From positions 1,674,001 through 1,738,000 of the forward strand of contig WJXW01000005.1 of the NCBI GenBank assembly GCA_015832175.1: a stretch of DNA of 64,000 bases, written 5' to 3'. Of this stretch, positions 27,001 to 35,426 are shown in pieces. The notes under the pieces are model-generated. The model was not told the origin of the DNA, did not search any database, and saw only the letters and a program-made list of their open reading frames with translations. Both the position numbers and the translations under genes were made by a program. Position 1 is the first letter of the stretch; every line of letters begins with the position of its first letter. This DNA is from Paraphaeosphaeria minitans (Eukaryota; Ascomycota; Dothideomycetes; Pleosporales; Didymosphaeriaceae).

Positions 27001-27766
27001 TTTCCCTTCCTTCAAACACTACCGTTCCACTGTTGATGAGCAAATTGATATTGACCGACCGTACGAACGGTAGCTCTTCGACGGTGTGCGTAATGCTGCT
27101 CACGCAGGAGCTGCACGTCATTCCGGAGATCGCTATCGTCGCTTTGCAGGTCAAATTCGCCGACGAGCTGCCAATGCTTACACTTTCGAGACTTTGGGAT
27201 GTTGTCCCGTCGAATTTGCCTGCGAAGCCCAGCGCCTGCGATGTCACAACGGGTTGTGGTTTGCTGGGCCATGATAACTCTTCGCCATCGATGCTCAACT
27301 GCACGCCGCCTGCCTCGGCTTTGCATTGCTCACACTGCTCCGCGTGTTTCTCCCGCTTGTGCATGTTTTCTCTGGAATCTTCTAGGGCTCCTTTCTGAAA
27401 CCACTTCGCCACAGCGTGTTCTAAGCTCATCTCCCACTCTTTGCTCCGATCGTGGCAAACCTCAACAGGGGCAAACACAGTCTTGTTATCCTGAAAAATG
27501 CTGTGTAACTCGAAACCGGCGGCCTCTAGTGTGGCGGCGATGTCCCGCGTAGTAAGGGATGTTGTGTGGCGCAGGACAACGGAATGAGAAACAATAGAGT
27601 AAGAAATGAACTCTGGCGCCGACGAAAGACCGTGGAGGGAGTTCTGGATAACATCTATACAGGATGGACAATGCAAGTTGGTTATGAACAGTGTTGTCGT
27701 TACCAAGTCCTGGGTTGACTGGAGCCGTGGTTGGCCAGGGCTGGTCCTTGGACATGCGACAGCCAT
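24017..27766 (-). CDS. Cu(+)-transporting P1B-type ATPase (CrpA/Ccc2-like)
   Basis: This protein of 1249 residues in a single open frame pumps Cu(I) across a membrane using ATP. It has four heavy-metal-associated modules with CxxC sites: CPSC (33-36), CSSC (about 217), CSAC (about 290) and the variant CHHC (about 372). A cysteine-rich CEQC linker lies between the first two. The transport motif CPC (about 799), TGES (about 681), DKTGT with the phosphorylated Asp (about 845), the NHP histidine motif and GDGIND (about 1085) are all present. A His/Met-rich stretch lies near the C terminus. Known fungal Ccc2 loads secretory copper enzymes, whereas CrpA-type pumps export excess copper. The N-terminal module TTTLFITNLHCPSC and the Cys-rich linker resemble the exporter type, which is an inference. 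Start: first Met of the frame, 33 residues before CPSC. It lies 1.4 kb from the RIP block but looks intact. Confidence 0.96.
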   Translation of the reverse strand: MAVACPRTSPGQPRLQSTQDLVTTTLFITNLHCPSCIDVIQNSLHGLSSAPEFISYSIVSHSVVLRHTTSLTTRDIAATLEAAGFELHSIFQDNKTVFAPVEVCHDRSKEWEMSLEHAVAKWFQKGALEDSRENMHKREKHAEQCEQCKAEAGGVQLSIDGEELSWPSKPQPVVTSQALGFAGKFDGTTSQSLESVSIGSSSANLTCKATIAISGMTCSSCVSSITHTVEELPFVRSVNINLLINSGTVVFEGREKLKEIIESIEGAGFDANAENIEALDTWRATYAIGGMTCSACVGNVSRALESHSWVEKVDVNLVTNSATIVFCGKDNLTQITETIEDAGYDATLDKVEPENPSKSESSERAVGIRIDGMFCHHCPVDIMRAIGDKHGEQHGVEFERHTFSEHSPILNIRYKPDPPNFTIRDIFWSIEDLNPNFKPSIYHPPTIEDRAREMHALERKRVLFRLLLSVVVAIPTFIFGIVFMSLVKETHPIRRYVMQPMWVGNATRLNWALFILATPVYFLSADTFHRRAMREVKAMWRPGSRTPFLHRFIRFGSMNMLMSLGTSIAYFASVVELALAAANKSSGSMNDSYFDAVVFLTMFILIGRFLEAYSKAKTGDAVISLGKLRPEEAILVDSEKGDLKVATDLLEVGDIVRVHHGTSPPFDGTILDSATTFDESSLTGESRSVKKESGDTVYSGTVNKGSPVKIKVITIAGTSMLDQIINAVREGQAHRAPVERVADTITSHFVPFVVFVAISTWLIWLVLGTSGGIPKDWMNEGSGGWSLWSLRFAIAVFVIACPCGIGLAAPTALFVGGGLAAHHGILVKGGGEAFQEASTLDCIVLDKTGTLTQGGDPAVTSHNINEECGEDAAVVFGLVRASEENSNHPIAKALVGFCKTRSTITFDTVTVDEVPGKGLKGTFKLPGRQISIIAGNEAFMADHSVSIPDVQASILYAWKARGDSVALIALVSNHDNAKAPEQPWTFACAFAIADPLRPDAISVISQLKKRGIDVWMLSGDNQTTANAVGLQVGIPASNIIAGVLPEQKAEKIIYLQKTLTKTHKSALSRLSFFSKSTLKRATVAMVGDGINDAPALSTADLSIAIGSGSDIALSSSSFILINSHLASLLTLLDLSRVVFRRVYFNFWWALIYNIIAMPIAAGVLYPITTGTKMMDMHHNGIGMEAGMGMGDSGVKHVRLDPVWASLAMALSSVSVVCSSLLLRSSLPGVGFRAREARMADGNAVAHEEV

Positions 27767-28597
27767 AGTGATCGGATAGGTTCAGCAATATGGGTCGGAT
27801 AGCCTGAGAGCGGTACCGATCCCGGGAATTGGTGTAGTTAATATGTGGGGGTAGTCACAGCCGACGATACAGCCGGGGTTGCTTAATTTGAAGTCAAAGA
27901 AGCGAGCAATCGGGCGACAGAATCGAGGACTGAGTACACCGAGTTTGCGTTGGTTTAAGAAGTATAGGAAGGGGAGGGAGATGGTTTTGATGCGAATATT
28001 CTGGGAGATTGGTTGTGAGCCGCACAAAAAGCGCGTTGGTGAAAACCGCACAAAACGCGCAGAGGGTCGATTGGAGGGAGTCATGGTCGATGGTGGCGTC
28101 ATAGTTGTCGCGAAAACCGCGCTGGCGTTTGCCCGTCTCACGACCAACCACGGCAGGAGCGCACGAACGCCAGTAACGACTCCTCATTTACGCGGTATTG
28201 CGAAAGTGTCATCCGTGGCTTACAGAAGTGATAGGCATGCACCTGCAATGAAGAGTTACGCCCTAGCTCTATTTCCACCTCTTAATGGCGCCCTTCATAA
28301 ACAGCATCATATCAATGCTGGGCGCCATGGAACCATGTCTCCTGCCACGTGAGCGACGCCAAACATGATTTCAGTTTTATATTAGCATATACTTGTGCTG
28401 CTCACGATAAGAATCCAAGACGCTGGCGGTTAGATAGATGACAATGACGAACAGCAGTAAGTGCATGGTTTCGACAAGCCGATTGCCACACCACATCGCT
28501 CGCAATGTAGCACGATAGGACGGGTGCAGATGGTGCAACTCAGTCATAAGCCCCTGTGACAGGACGCCAAAAGTTAATGTTGACATGGGAGCAAACA
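27767..28597. promoter_or_regulatory. Intergenic region upstream of the Cu-ATPase
   Basis: 830 bp separate the ATPase start from the 3' end of the GRF gene on the same strand. It must contain the ATPase promoter and the GRF terminator. No specific copper-response element could be assigned by eye. Small frames here have no recognisable content. Confidence 0.4.
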
Positions 28598-29759
28598 TCA
28601 GTCTAATTGCTGCCCATGCTCCACGGTCCACTGCATATGGCTAACCTTGGCCTTTTCGGCCTCCAACTCAGCTTCAAGCGTGTTCACGCGATAGGTAAGC
28701 TCGGTCACTTTTGCTGCCTTGGCGGTTATTGAGGCTCTTGCAACGTCGCGCCCCTTCTTCACCCCTTCAGCGATGGTCGCATGTCTCGAAAGAACGGCAG
28801 TCAGGGTTCTTCTTGTCTGTTCGCTCAGCTCAAGGTTTGTCTCCCGTAACACACCGAAGACGTCTCGGACAAGATCGTGCTCGGACACGTTCTTGAAGCG
28901 AGCCGGCGAAGGTGTTTCGTTCGGAGAGGAGCTGGGAGTCACCGTACCGAACTCATCAGATGGACGGTAACGTGAGGGAGTGAGCATGGAGCTCCCAGGA
29001 GCAGAGAACCGGGTTGGGAAGAGCTCATTCGAGGGCCGCGATTCTGTTTGTGGCGTCGGCAATCCATTTGGCAGGGGGTCAGGGTCGGTCTGCCATGGCA
29101 GCTTACGCCTTGCTGGATGGGAAGGAGTTGCAGGAGCATCGGTGCGGGGCCTCTTGCTCGGTGTTTCTGCAGCTGCCATGACCTGATCGAGCTCCTCTCG
29201 AAAATCATCGTTGCCTTCGCCCAAGTCGAATTCGTCTTCTTCTTCCTGGGTTGTCATTCGGTCACGCTTTCTCCCATTCCCTGAAGGTCCGGCGTTTGGC
29301 GTGTATGGTGGGGGAGGTGACGCAACACGTTGGGCTCGGGGTGTAGTCGTAGTTTCATGGTCAGGTTCAGTGCGCGAGTTGCTCGCTAGGGCGGAAGCTT
29401 CACGCGGATGGGCTTCCGCGTCCCATAGAAAGAATTTACAACGTTCTTCCTGCGGTTTCTGGCAAGTTCGGACTGCGAGCATGTTCAGAGGTGCGCGCGT
29501 GTTTACTTGATTGATAGCGGATACTCACACCATTTCCCATTGTTTGGACCTGCCTTCTTAGTCTGAAAATGTACTGCAGGCAACGGAGGGCTGCAATCAC
29601 CTTGGAGTCTGTTAGATGGTTGCGGTCCACGGTATCGCGCATCGACCTACAGTGCCAAACGCCGTTGAGGAAGGTTCCTTTCAGCGTAGAGGATCCACCA
29701 CGCCATGCACCTCCTCGGCCCCCGCGTGTGTTACTTGCTCTGCTTCGGAAGTTCGACAT
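28598..29759 (-). CDS. GRF-type zinc-finger protein with C-terminal coiled coil
   Basis: Three exons are inferred: 29651-29759, 29529-29600 and 28598-29472, with introns of 50 and 56 nt, giving 351 residues. Both introns lie inside the zinc finger, and only splicing restores it: GVWHCDC (33-39), then PNNGKWF (55-61), then C64 and C72 followed by KFFLW. This matches the GRF family, found in DNA-repair and nucleic-acid-binding proteins. An RGG/RG-rich N terminus (5-22) precedes it. Residues 80-230 are Pro/Ser/Thr-rich and probably disordered, with an acidic patch and a KRPR-like basic motif. Residues about 295-345 are heptad-like, with the end matching a coiled coil. The role is unknown; DNA or RNA binding is inferred. 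Start: first Met before the RGG part. It is divergent from the GT34 gene. Confidence 0.88.
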
Positions 29760-30204
29760 TGTGTAATAGTAAAGCGCCCGATACAGTGCAGGTGGAGGGC
29801 TGCGTCTATCGCCAAATGATATCACCGTTGACTTGGGGGTGGTTGGGGTGGTGGGGGAGCCGCGGTCCCGCATCCAGGAACAAGCAGCTTGGCACGAACA
29901 AACAGTGGAGCGCAACGGGGAACCTAACATTACGGATAGATGCTAGTCTACACTGATTGTACTTATATTGTTCTATGTGCTCCTTTGTCTTGCTTCCAAT
30001 TTCGCGCGGTAACGTGACCTTATCAGCTTCAGCTCGTCTCGACCCAGCCGGTGGTCTCGACCCGCGTACGGTACCTAGTTGGCGCCACGAGAATACCTAG
30101 CCCTCAGCCCGCGGCAGTCAGTAAGTAAGGGCGGCTTTTGCGATGGCAGCCCTGGCCCATTTCTCCGCGCGCCGTGATAGCCTGCAAGCGCATCCAATCT
30201 CAAG
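29760..30204. promoter_or_regulatory. Divergent promoter region, GRF gene / GT34 gene
   Basis: 445 bp separate the two start codons, which point away from each other. No individual site was assigned. Confidence 0.5.
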
Positions 30205-31203
30205 ATGCTGGTACGGTCGCTGAAGATACCGCCGACGCTCCTTCTCTTTCTCATCTTCTGCGGTTTCCTCGGATGGCACTTTAGCCAGTCGCCGCTTCAC
30301 GATCCCGCCCCCGCACCAGGACCACCGCCACCGTCAGCAGAGCGCAAACCAGCGCCAGCAGTTGAAAAGAAACCTTCGGCAGCCTCGATCGCACAGAAGC
30401 CAGCCCCAGTCGGCACCACGAAGCCTGTGTCCGTGGATCCCAAAAAGCCTCTTCGCGTAGCTCTAGTGACGTTTGTGACGGATCAGAATTCGTACATTCA
30501 CATCTCGCTCAAGTCTAAAGACCGTACGTGGCTAGAATGAACCTCAGAAACCACATGACTGACCTGGACAGACTACGTTCGCCGCCATGGCTACGACCTC
30601 ATCGTTGATTACGAAGCGCACCCAAGGAATAAAGGCACCGTCTGGTGGAAGTTTGACATGATTCGGCGCTTGGTCAAGAAGGAGCAGTGGGACTGGATAT
30701 GGTGGCTCGACTTCGATACCCTGATTACGAACACGGATATCAAGGTTACCGACATCATCGAGGAGACGCTGAAGAACGCCACGATTCCAGACGACCTCGA
30801 CTTCCTCTTCTCCAACGACTGCAATAATCTCAATCTTGGCTCGTTCATCGTACGATCTGGCGAGCGCTCGCTCAAGTTTCTAGACGATGTGTATGCTGTT
30901 GAGGCCGCAGGAAAGAAGGCGGACCCGGAGGCGCAGCTGAGCGAGCAAGATGCGATCACCAAGCACATGGAGCAGGACCCAGTCTCCAAGGATAGGACTA
31001 CCAGCATTCCGCAGTGGATGATCAACTCGTTCCCGGACGAGATCCCATGCTATGAGGAGCCCCAGCGTCCTTGGAGACACGGCCATTTTCTGGTGCATTT
31101 TGCTGGCGCATGGGCCCATGTGAAGGGCAAGGATCCGACAGGGCAGCTTATGAAGAAGTACAATGATGAAATAATTTGGGGAAATTGGAAGGACTTCTAT
31201 TAG
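30205..31203 (+). CDS. GT34-family glycosyltransferase (Mnn10/Gma12-like)
   Basis: Two exons, 30205-30523 and 30572-31203, are separated by a 48-nt intron (GTACGT...CTGACCTGGACAG), giving 316 residues. It is predicted to be a type II Golgi membrane protein: short N-terminal tail, membrane segment about 10-25, Pro/Ala/Lys-rich stem about 33-80, then the catalytic domain. The joined sequence gives RVALVTFVTDQ, HYVRRHGYDL and WWKFDMIRRL, and the metal-binding DxD appears in WWLDFDTLITN. The end, HFAGAWAHVKG, is typical of the family. Family members add alpha-1,6-mannose (Mnn10/Mnn11) or alpha-1,2-galactose (Gma12) to N-glycans; the donor sugar cannot be decided here. It is slightly short for the family but has all the core motifs. 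Confidence 0.9.
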
Positions 31204-31359
31204 ACATGTCCTTTGTTAGCAGGTTATGTCTTTCTGGCATATCTCCTGGATCTGGGCAATTTTTGTTGGCGATGTCGTCACTTCATCGCCGGTAGTATCG
31301 TAGCATAATATTAAGCCTGCAGAAGTGTAGAGACATACTTGCAGAGTTGAGCTGCGTCT

Positions 31360-31590
31360 TTACAACACTATCTGTCTATATCCATGTGATGTCGCCGCAA
31401 GTAATGCAATTGAAACACCTGGACACGTGGATGCATCAAAGTGCAATGCGGATGTAAGTAATATCACCGACCATATCATACCACACCACCCACCGCCTCC
31501 AATATCATAGTCGGTCAGCCCTTCATCTTCAAAACCCAAGCTCTTATAGAAGGGCAGCAGGTGATCATGACTAGAGCACAGAAAGCGCAT
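31360..31590 (-). pseudogene. GNAT acetyltransferase remnant (C-terminal part)
   Basis: Minus-strand residues 1-39 of this frame read like the acetyl-CoA-side end of a GNAT N-acetyltransferase: HDHLLPFYKSLGFEDEG followed by GGGGWCGMI. A stop lies directly upstream of the only Met, and the preceding GRKDLNA-like text is in another frame, so the N-terminal half is lost or frameshifted. The sequence after the motif is unrelated. It lies between two plus-strand loci. The family call rests on one motif region, so confidence is moderate. Confidence 0.45.
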
Positions 31591-31720
31591 TCAAGTCCTT
31601 CCTGCCTCGACTGTATCAGTTTAGACCATCAATTTCCTAGTCGCGGAAGCCCATTCCAGTCAGAAACCGTCCCGTATTGCACTAGACGACCCTCGGACAA
31701 CTACCTATGGTACAAGCACC

Positions 31721-32111
31721 ATGGCGGAAGTGGACGAGTTCAGCAAGCTGGGCCAGGACGAGATCCATTACATGTTCGAGTATCTCGAGCAGCCTAGGCT
31801 GCTAAATATCAACCTGGCCCATCGTGCCTTTACACAGAAAGCACAAATGTATTTATTTCGAACTGTACAGTTACCCACCGGCCTAGAGGTGGGACCTGAT
31901 TGGCGAGTCGGAAGAGCCCAAAGAACGGTGCTTCAGAATAGTGCGAAAGCTCATGAACGCCGTTCAATCCAAGCCAAGGTTATCGGATTATATTCGATAT
32001 GTGGATCAGTATCATGACCGCAGGAAAGTCCACAATAAGACTGGAACCTTCAGTTACGACCTCGTCGTATGCAACGTACTTTGCAACTTCGTCGCATCAA
32101 GTTCAATCTAA
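31721..32111 (+). pseudogene. F-box-like protein gene, frameshifted remnant
   Basis: Frame 1 from 31721 (MAEVDEFSKLGQDEIHYMF...) has the leucine pattern of an F-box-like start: LGQDEIHYMFEYLEQPRLLNINLAHRAF. After about residue 60 the matching continuation is in the +1 frame (31905-32111: CFRIVRKLMNAV..SDYIRYV), which is how F-box/LRR-type fungal proteins continue. No intron of acceptable length joins the two. Later pieces with leucine pattern are in a third frame and end within 200 bp. It looks like a decayed gene of SCF-adaptor type. An assembly or sequencing indel is the alternative. Confidence 0.55.
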
Positions 32112-32608
32112 ATTGGCGCCCTAGAACCCGAGAGCATTAGAACATCCAGGTACCAACAATGCATCTCTGGTCGCTGGTGATAAACTGCGATACCTACGCT
32201 GATCCTTTCCCATCCGATACCCATGACCATTGATGCTCTCCGAATGATCGTACTGGAACCAACCAGGACAGACAATTATGGGCGACCAGCACGCCGGATC
32301 ACTCAGCACGTAAATCTGTCTTTCTTCGTGGAGGTAATGGCGAAGCTGGCGCCCTAGCTAGAAGTCTCGCTTCCGGTGCACGCTAATCCCGTCCAGGATT
32401 AGCATGGACCCTCTCCTCAAACACGAACACTGAAACAGCATCTTGTTGCACAACACGTAAACCATCTGCAGCAACACAATTTGTTGCATCCATATGAATG
32501 TAATTTTCACATTTTACTGAAAAGACACAGGACTTCCAACACACAGATTCCGGAGCTGTTCATTCACCCTGAGGCCTGCCTAAGCATACGCAGCTGGATA
32601 CCGGCGCC
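32112..32608. other. Gene-free stretch upstream of the SET/MYND gene
   Basis: This includes the last decayed F-box pieces and the promoter of the next gene. An inverted motif CTAGCTAGAAG..GACGGGATTAGC lies at about 32355-32410. No coding region was recognised. Confidence 0.4.
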
Positions 32609-34202
32609 ATGAGCCAGGATGGATACTACATTAGAGATTCTACCATTGGTGGACAGGCCGCGGGCAAAGGTTTCTTCAGCAATAGAGATCTCACAGGTGG
32701 AGAGCCTATCGCTATAATACAACGTCCACTCATGGCTTCACTTGAGTCCGAGAGACTGAAGGATACCTGCGCAAACTGCTACGTCTGGACCGAGGGCTCA
32801 GCCATAGGTTCGAGATTGTATGTGAAGAGAGGTATCACAGTGCAAATGTGCGCGGGATGTAAAAGATTCCGATACTGCAGCAAGGTACACTGCACAACTC
32901 ATTATTGAAAGCAAGCAAGTTCACTGACGACCACGATAGGCATGCCAGAAAGAAGCGTGGAACCGCGGCCATAAGCACGAATGTAAGAATCTGAAGCCGG
33001 TCGCCGATAAAGAGCTACCCAAAGCCGTACTTGGCTGCATGGAAATCCTGGTCCGAAGAAAACAGGGCCTGATTGACGACCAGACGTGGCAGCTGCTGTG
33101 CCATCTTGACTCACACATCGATGACTTCAAAGCTAACGGAAACTACGACGGCATCGAGCTGATGGCGATGGGTACCAGCCAATTTTCTGCCACGCAAGAC
33201 ACCTTCAACAAGGACTTTGTCGCTCAAATGTATGCCAGAATACTGTCTAATTCGATGACGCTGGTGACTCCGACCTTCGAGCCCCTGGGAATCCTCATCG
33301 ACGCTCTGTTGTGCCATATAAATCATTCTTGCCACCCGAACACGTACATTGTCATGGACGGACCGCAGATGCAGCTCCGGGCACTACGAGACATCAAGAA
33401 GGACGAGGAACTTTTCATCTCGTATGTCGACCCTACGATGCCCTATCTGCGACGACAAAGTGAGCTTGAACAGCGTTGGTTCTTCGCGTGCAAGTGCAGC
33501 AAATGCCAACAGGGTATAGCATCCCAAGAAGACGATTGGGCAAGGAAGCTGGCAAGTCTTACAACTCACAACCGGGAGCTAGCCAACGAGGAAATCAAGC
33601 GTGCTCAGGACCATTCTGTAGGGGAACCAAGCGACGAGCAAAGACTTGCAACACTGCAAGAGAAAACTTTCAACTCGTATGAAGAAGCACAGCAACAATC
33701 CGACCCCGCCGAAGCGATTCGTACCATCGAGGGTGCCATCGCCTTCTGCACCGAATCCAACCTGTGGCTCGCTCACCACCAGCCTCTACCCGCTCTCAGG
33801 GACGAACTCATCGTCAATATGCTCGCCGTCGGCAACTACGAAGGCGCATGGTTCGAATGCGCAAAGCGCCATCGCCACGCCATGCCCAAGCTCTACCCTC
33901 AAATCCACCACCCCATCCGCGTGGTTCAAACATGGCGGATGGCGATGCTGGCGCAGTATCTGGCGAGCACCGGCACAGAAGTTGCCGTGGGCGCGGACAT
34001 GGCACTCATAGCGGCCATGCTCATCAATACCATCAGCGTCACGTCGAGAATGAGCCACGGGCCGGACAATGCCTTCACAAAAAGCGTGCAGCTGAAATTT
34101 TCGGAAGTCGAGGGCGAACTACTGGGTAGATTTGGGTCGGAGGATGCGATGAACGCGGCCATCCAACGACAAGTGAAGCTGTTGTCTGAGATGGGGAAGT
34201 AG
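32609..34202 (+). CDS. SET and MYND domain protein (SMYD-like)
   Basis: Two exons, 32609-32884 and 32940-34202, are joined across a 55-nt intron, giving 512 residues. The intron cuts the MYND zinc finger between YCSK and ACQKEAW. After splicing the eight ligands are C54, C57, C81, C84, C90, C94, H103 and C107. The SET domain is split by MYND, as in SMYD proteins. Its start is FFSNRDL (about 22) and its core is NHSCHPN (220-226), then ELFISYVDP (about 250) and the post-SET cysteines CKCSKC (about 276). These residues bind S-adenosylmethionine and the target lysine. The C-terminal 230 residues look helical (TPR-like). It is probably a protein-lysine methyltransferase; substrate unknown. Start: Met directly before the SET N-terminal strand. 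Confidence 0.93.
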
Positions 34203-34833
34203 GCGCGATGCGTATGCGATGAGTTGGAAGCGCCTTCCGGATGCATACTACAATAGAAGTGTGCGCGTGTGTTTGCTGCGTGCAAGGTAGGCAGTAACAT
34301 AGCCGTATAGCCAGAAGCATGCGTTGTAAAAGAGCATCCTGATGAAACTTGGTTCACGATGCGTCCGCTGAATGACATATTCCTGTTCGTTCTAAGCATG
34401 AGAAAAATGAACCTAGAGCGCGGATTTAGCCCACTAATGGAGTATAGAGTTTAACTGTTTCAGAGTAAGTGAATATGAGCGCCTCGCCATCTCACCGCTC
34501 TCGCTGCCGCGTCGTTGCTGCCGTCCTGGCGCCAGTGTCACAAACCTGTCACTCACCTTCACCACAGCAACGCGAGCTTCGCCTTAAATCCTCAACTTCC
34601 GGTCTTGCCCTCTTCACCACTCCACCACAACATTTGCACTTTACTTTTGGTCACCGCGACGTCTGCATCGCTGCCCACAGCGGCGCAAATTATTGCAGGT
34701 AGCCCGCCTTCCCTCCTCTTCTTTCTCCAGGAAGAAGCCTTTCTGACACTTCAAATCCAGATTCGCATCCCACTGTTTGTGCTTCCACACCGCCAACATC
34801 TTCTTGCGACAAGATTGTCCCTCACCTACCACA
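34203..34833. promoter_or_regulatory. Intergenic region upstream of the lysine-rich protein gene
   Basis: 630 bp with CT-rich tracts near 34560-34640 and 34710-34830, the usual look of a fungal promoter and 5' leader. No gene was recognised. Confidence 0.4.
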
Positions 34834-35426
34834 ATGTGTAAGCTACCCTAATACGCACCAGCCTTTTCGCACATGACTGACACAAATGGCAGCCAACGAC
34901 GCGGTCCCTGGGGTTGGCAAGATGGTCTCCGAGGACACGGTTGCCGTCCTCCTCATGGCCATGGGCAGCACCTCCATCACCATGGCGCAGTACGGCATCA
35001 TGTCGTCCCTCGACGGCACGAGGACTGCTTCCTCCTTTCAGCACTCGTTCCGCTCCATCATCAAAAAGGCCAAGGAGCTTCAAGCCCGCGTCGAGGCTGG
35101 CGAGACCTTCGAAGCCGTCGCCCCAGCTAAGAAGCGTGGTACGTATCTCAACCTACCCTCTCGTCACCGACGAGCTAGTGCTGACCTGGGCAGGCGGTGC
35201 AGCTGATGGCGCAACTCCCCCGACCACCCCGAAGAAGCCAAAGGCCACCCCGAAGAAGACGCAGAAGGCGACTCCTAACGGCCGTGGAAAGAAGGGCAAG
35301 GCTACTGACGAGGCTTCTCCCACACCGGCCGACGACGTCAAGGGTTTCAAGTTTGAGCAAGACTTCGACTTGGAGGGCGACTTCAAGGGCTTCAAGAAGG
35401 AGGACCTCGAAGACGATCCTATCTAG
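34834..35426 (+). CDS. Small lysine-rich protein of unknown function
   Basis: The proposed structure has a 4-nt first exon (34834-34837, ATGT), a 55-nt intron, exon 34893-35138, a 55-nt intron and exon 35194-35426, giving 160 residues starting MSNDAVPG. The first intron has GTAAGC, a CTGAC branch box and CAG, all well placed. The alternative is a start at 34886, which gives MAAND and 161 residues. Residues about 13-70 form a compact helical-looking domain (VAVLLMAMG..SSFQHSFRSIIKKAKEL) resembling small Myb/SANT-like fungal proteins. Residues about 80-130 are TPKK-repeat Lys/Pro-rich and the end is acidic (FKFEQDFDLEGDF). A nuclear or chromatin role is a guess. It was not recognised as a named family. 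Confidence 0.72.
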
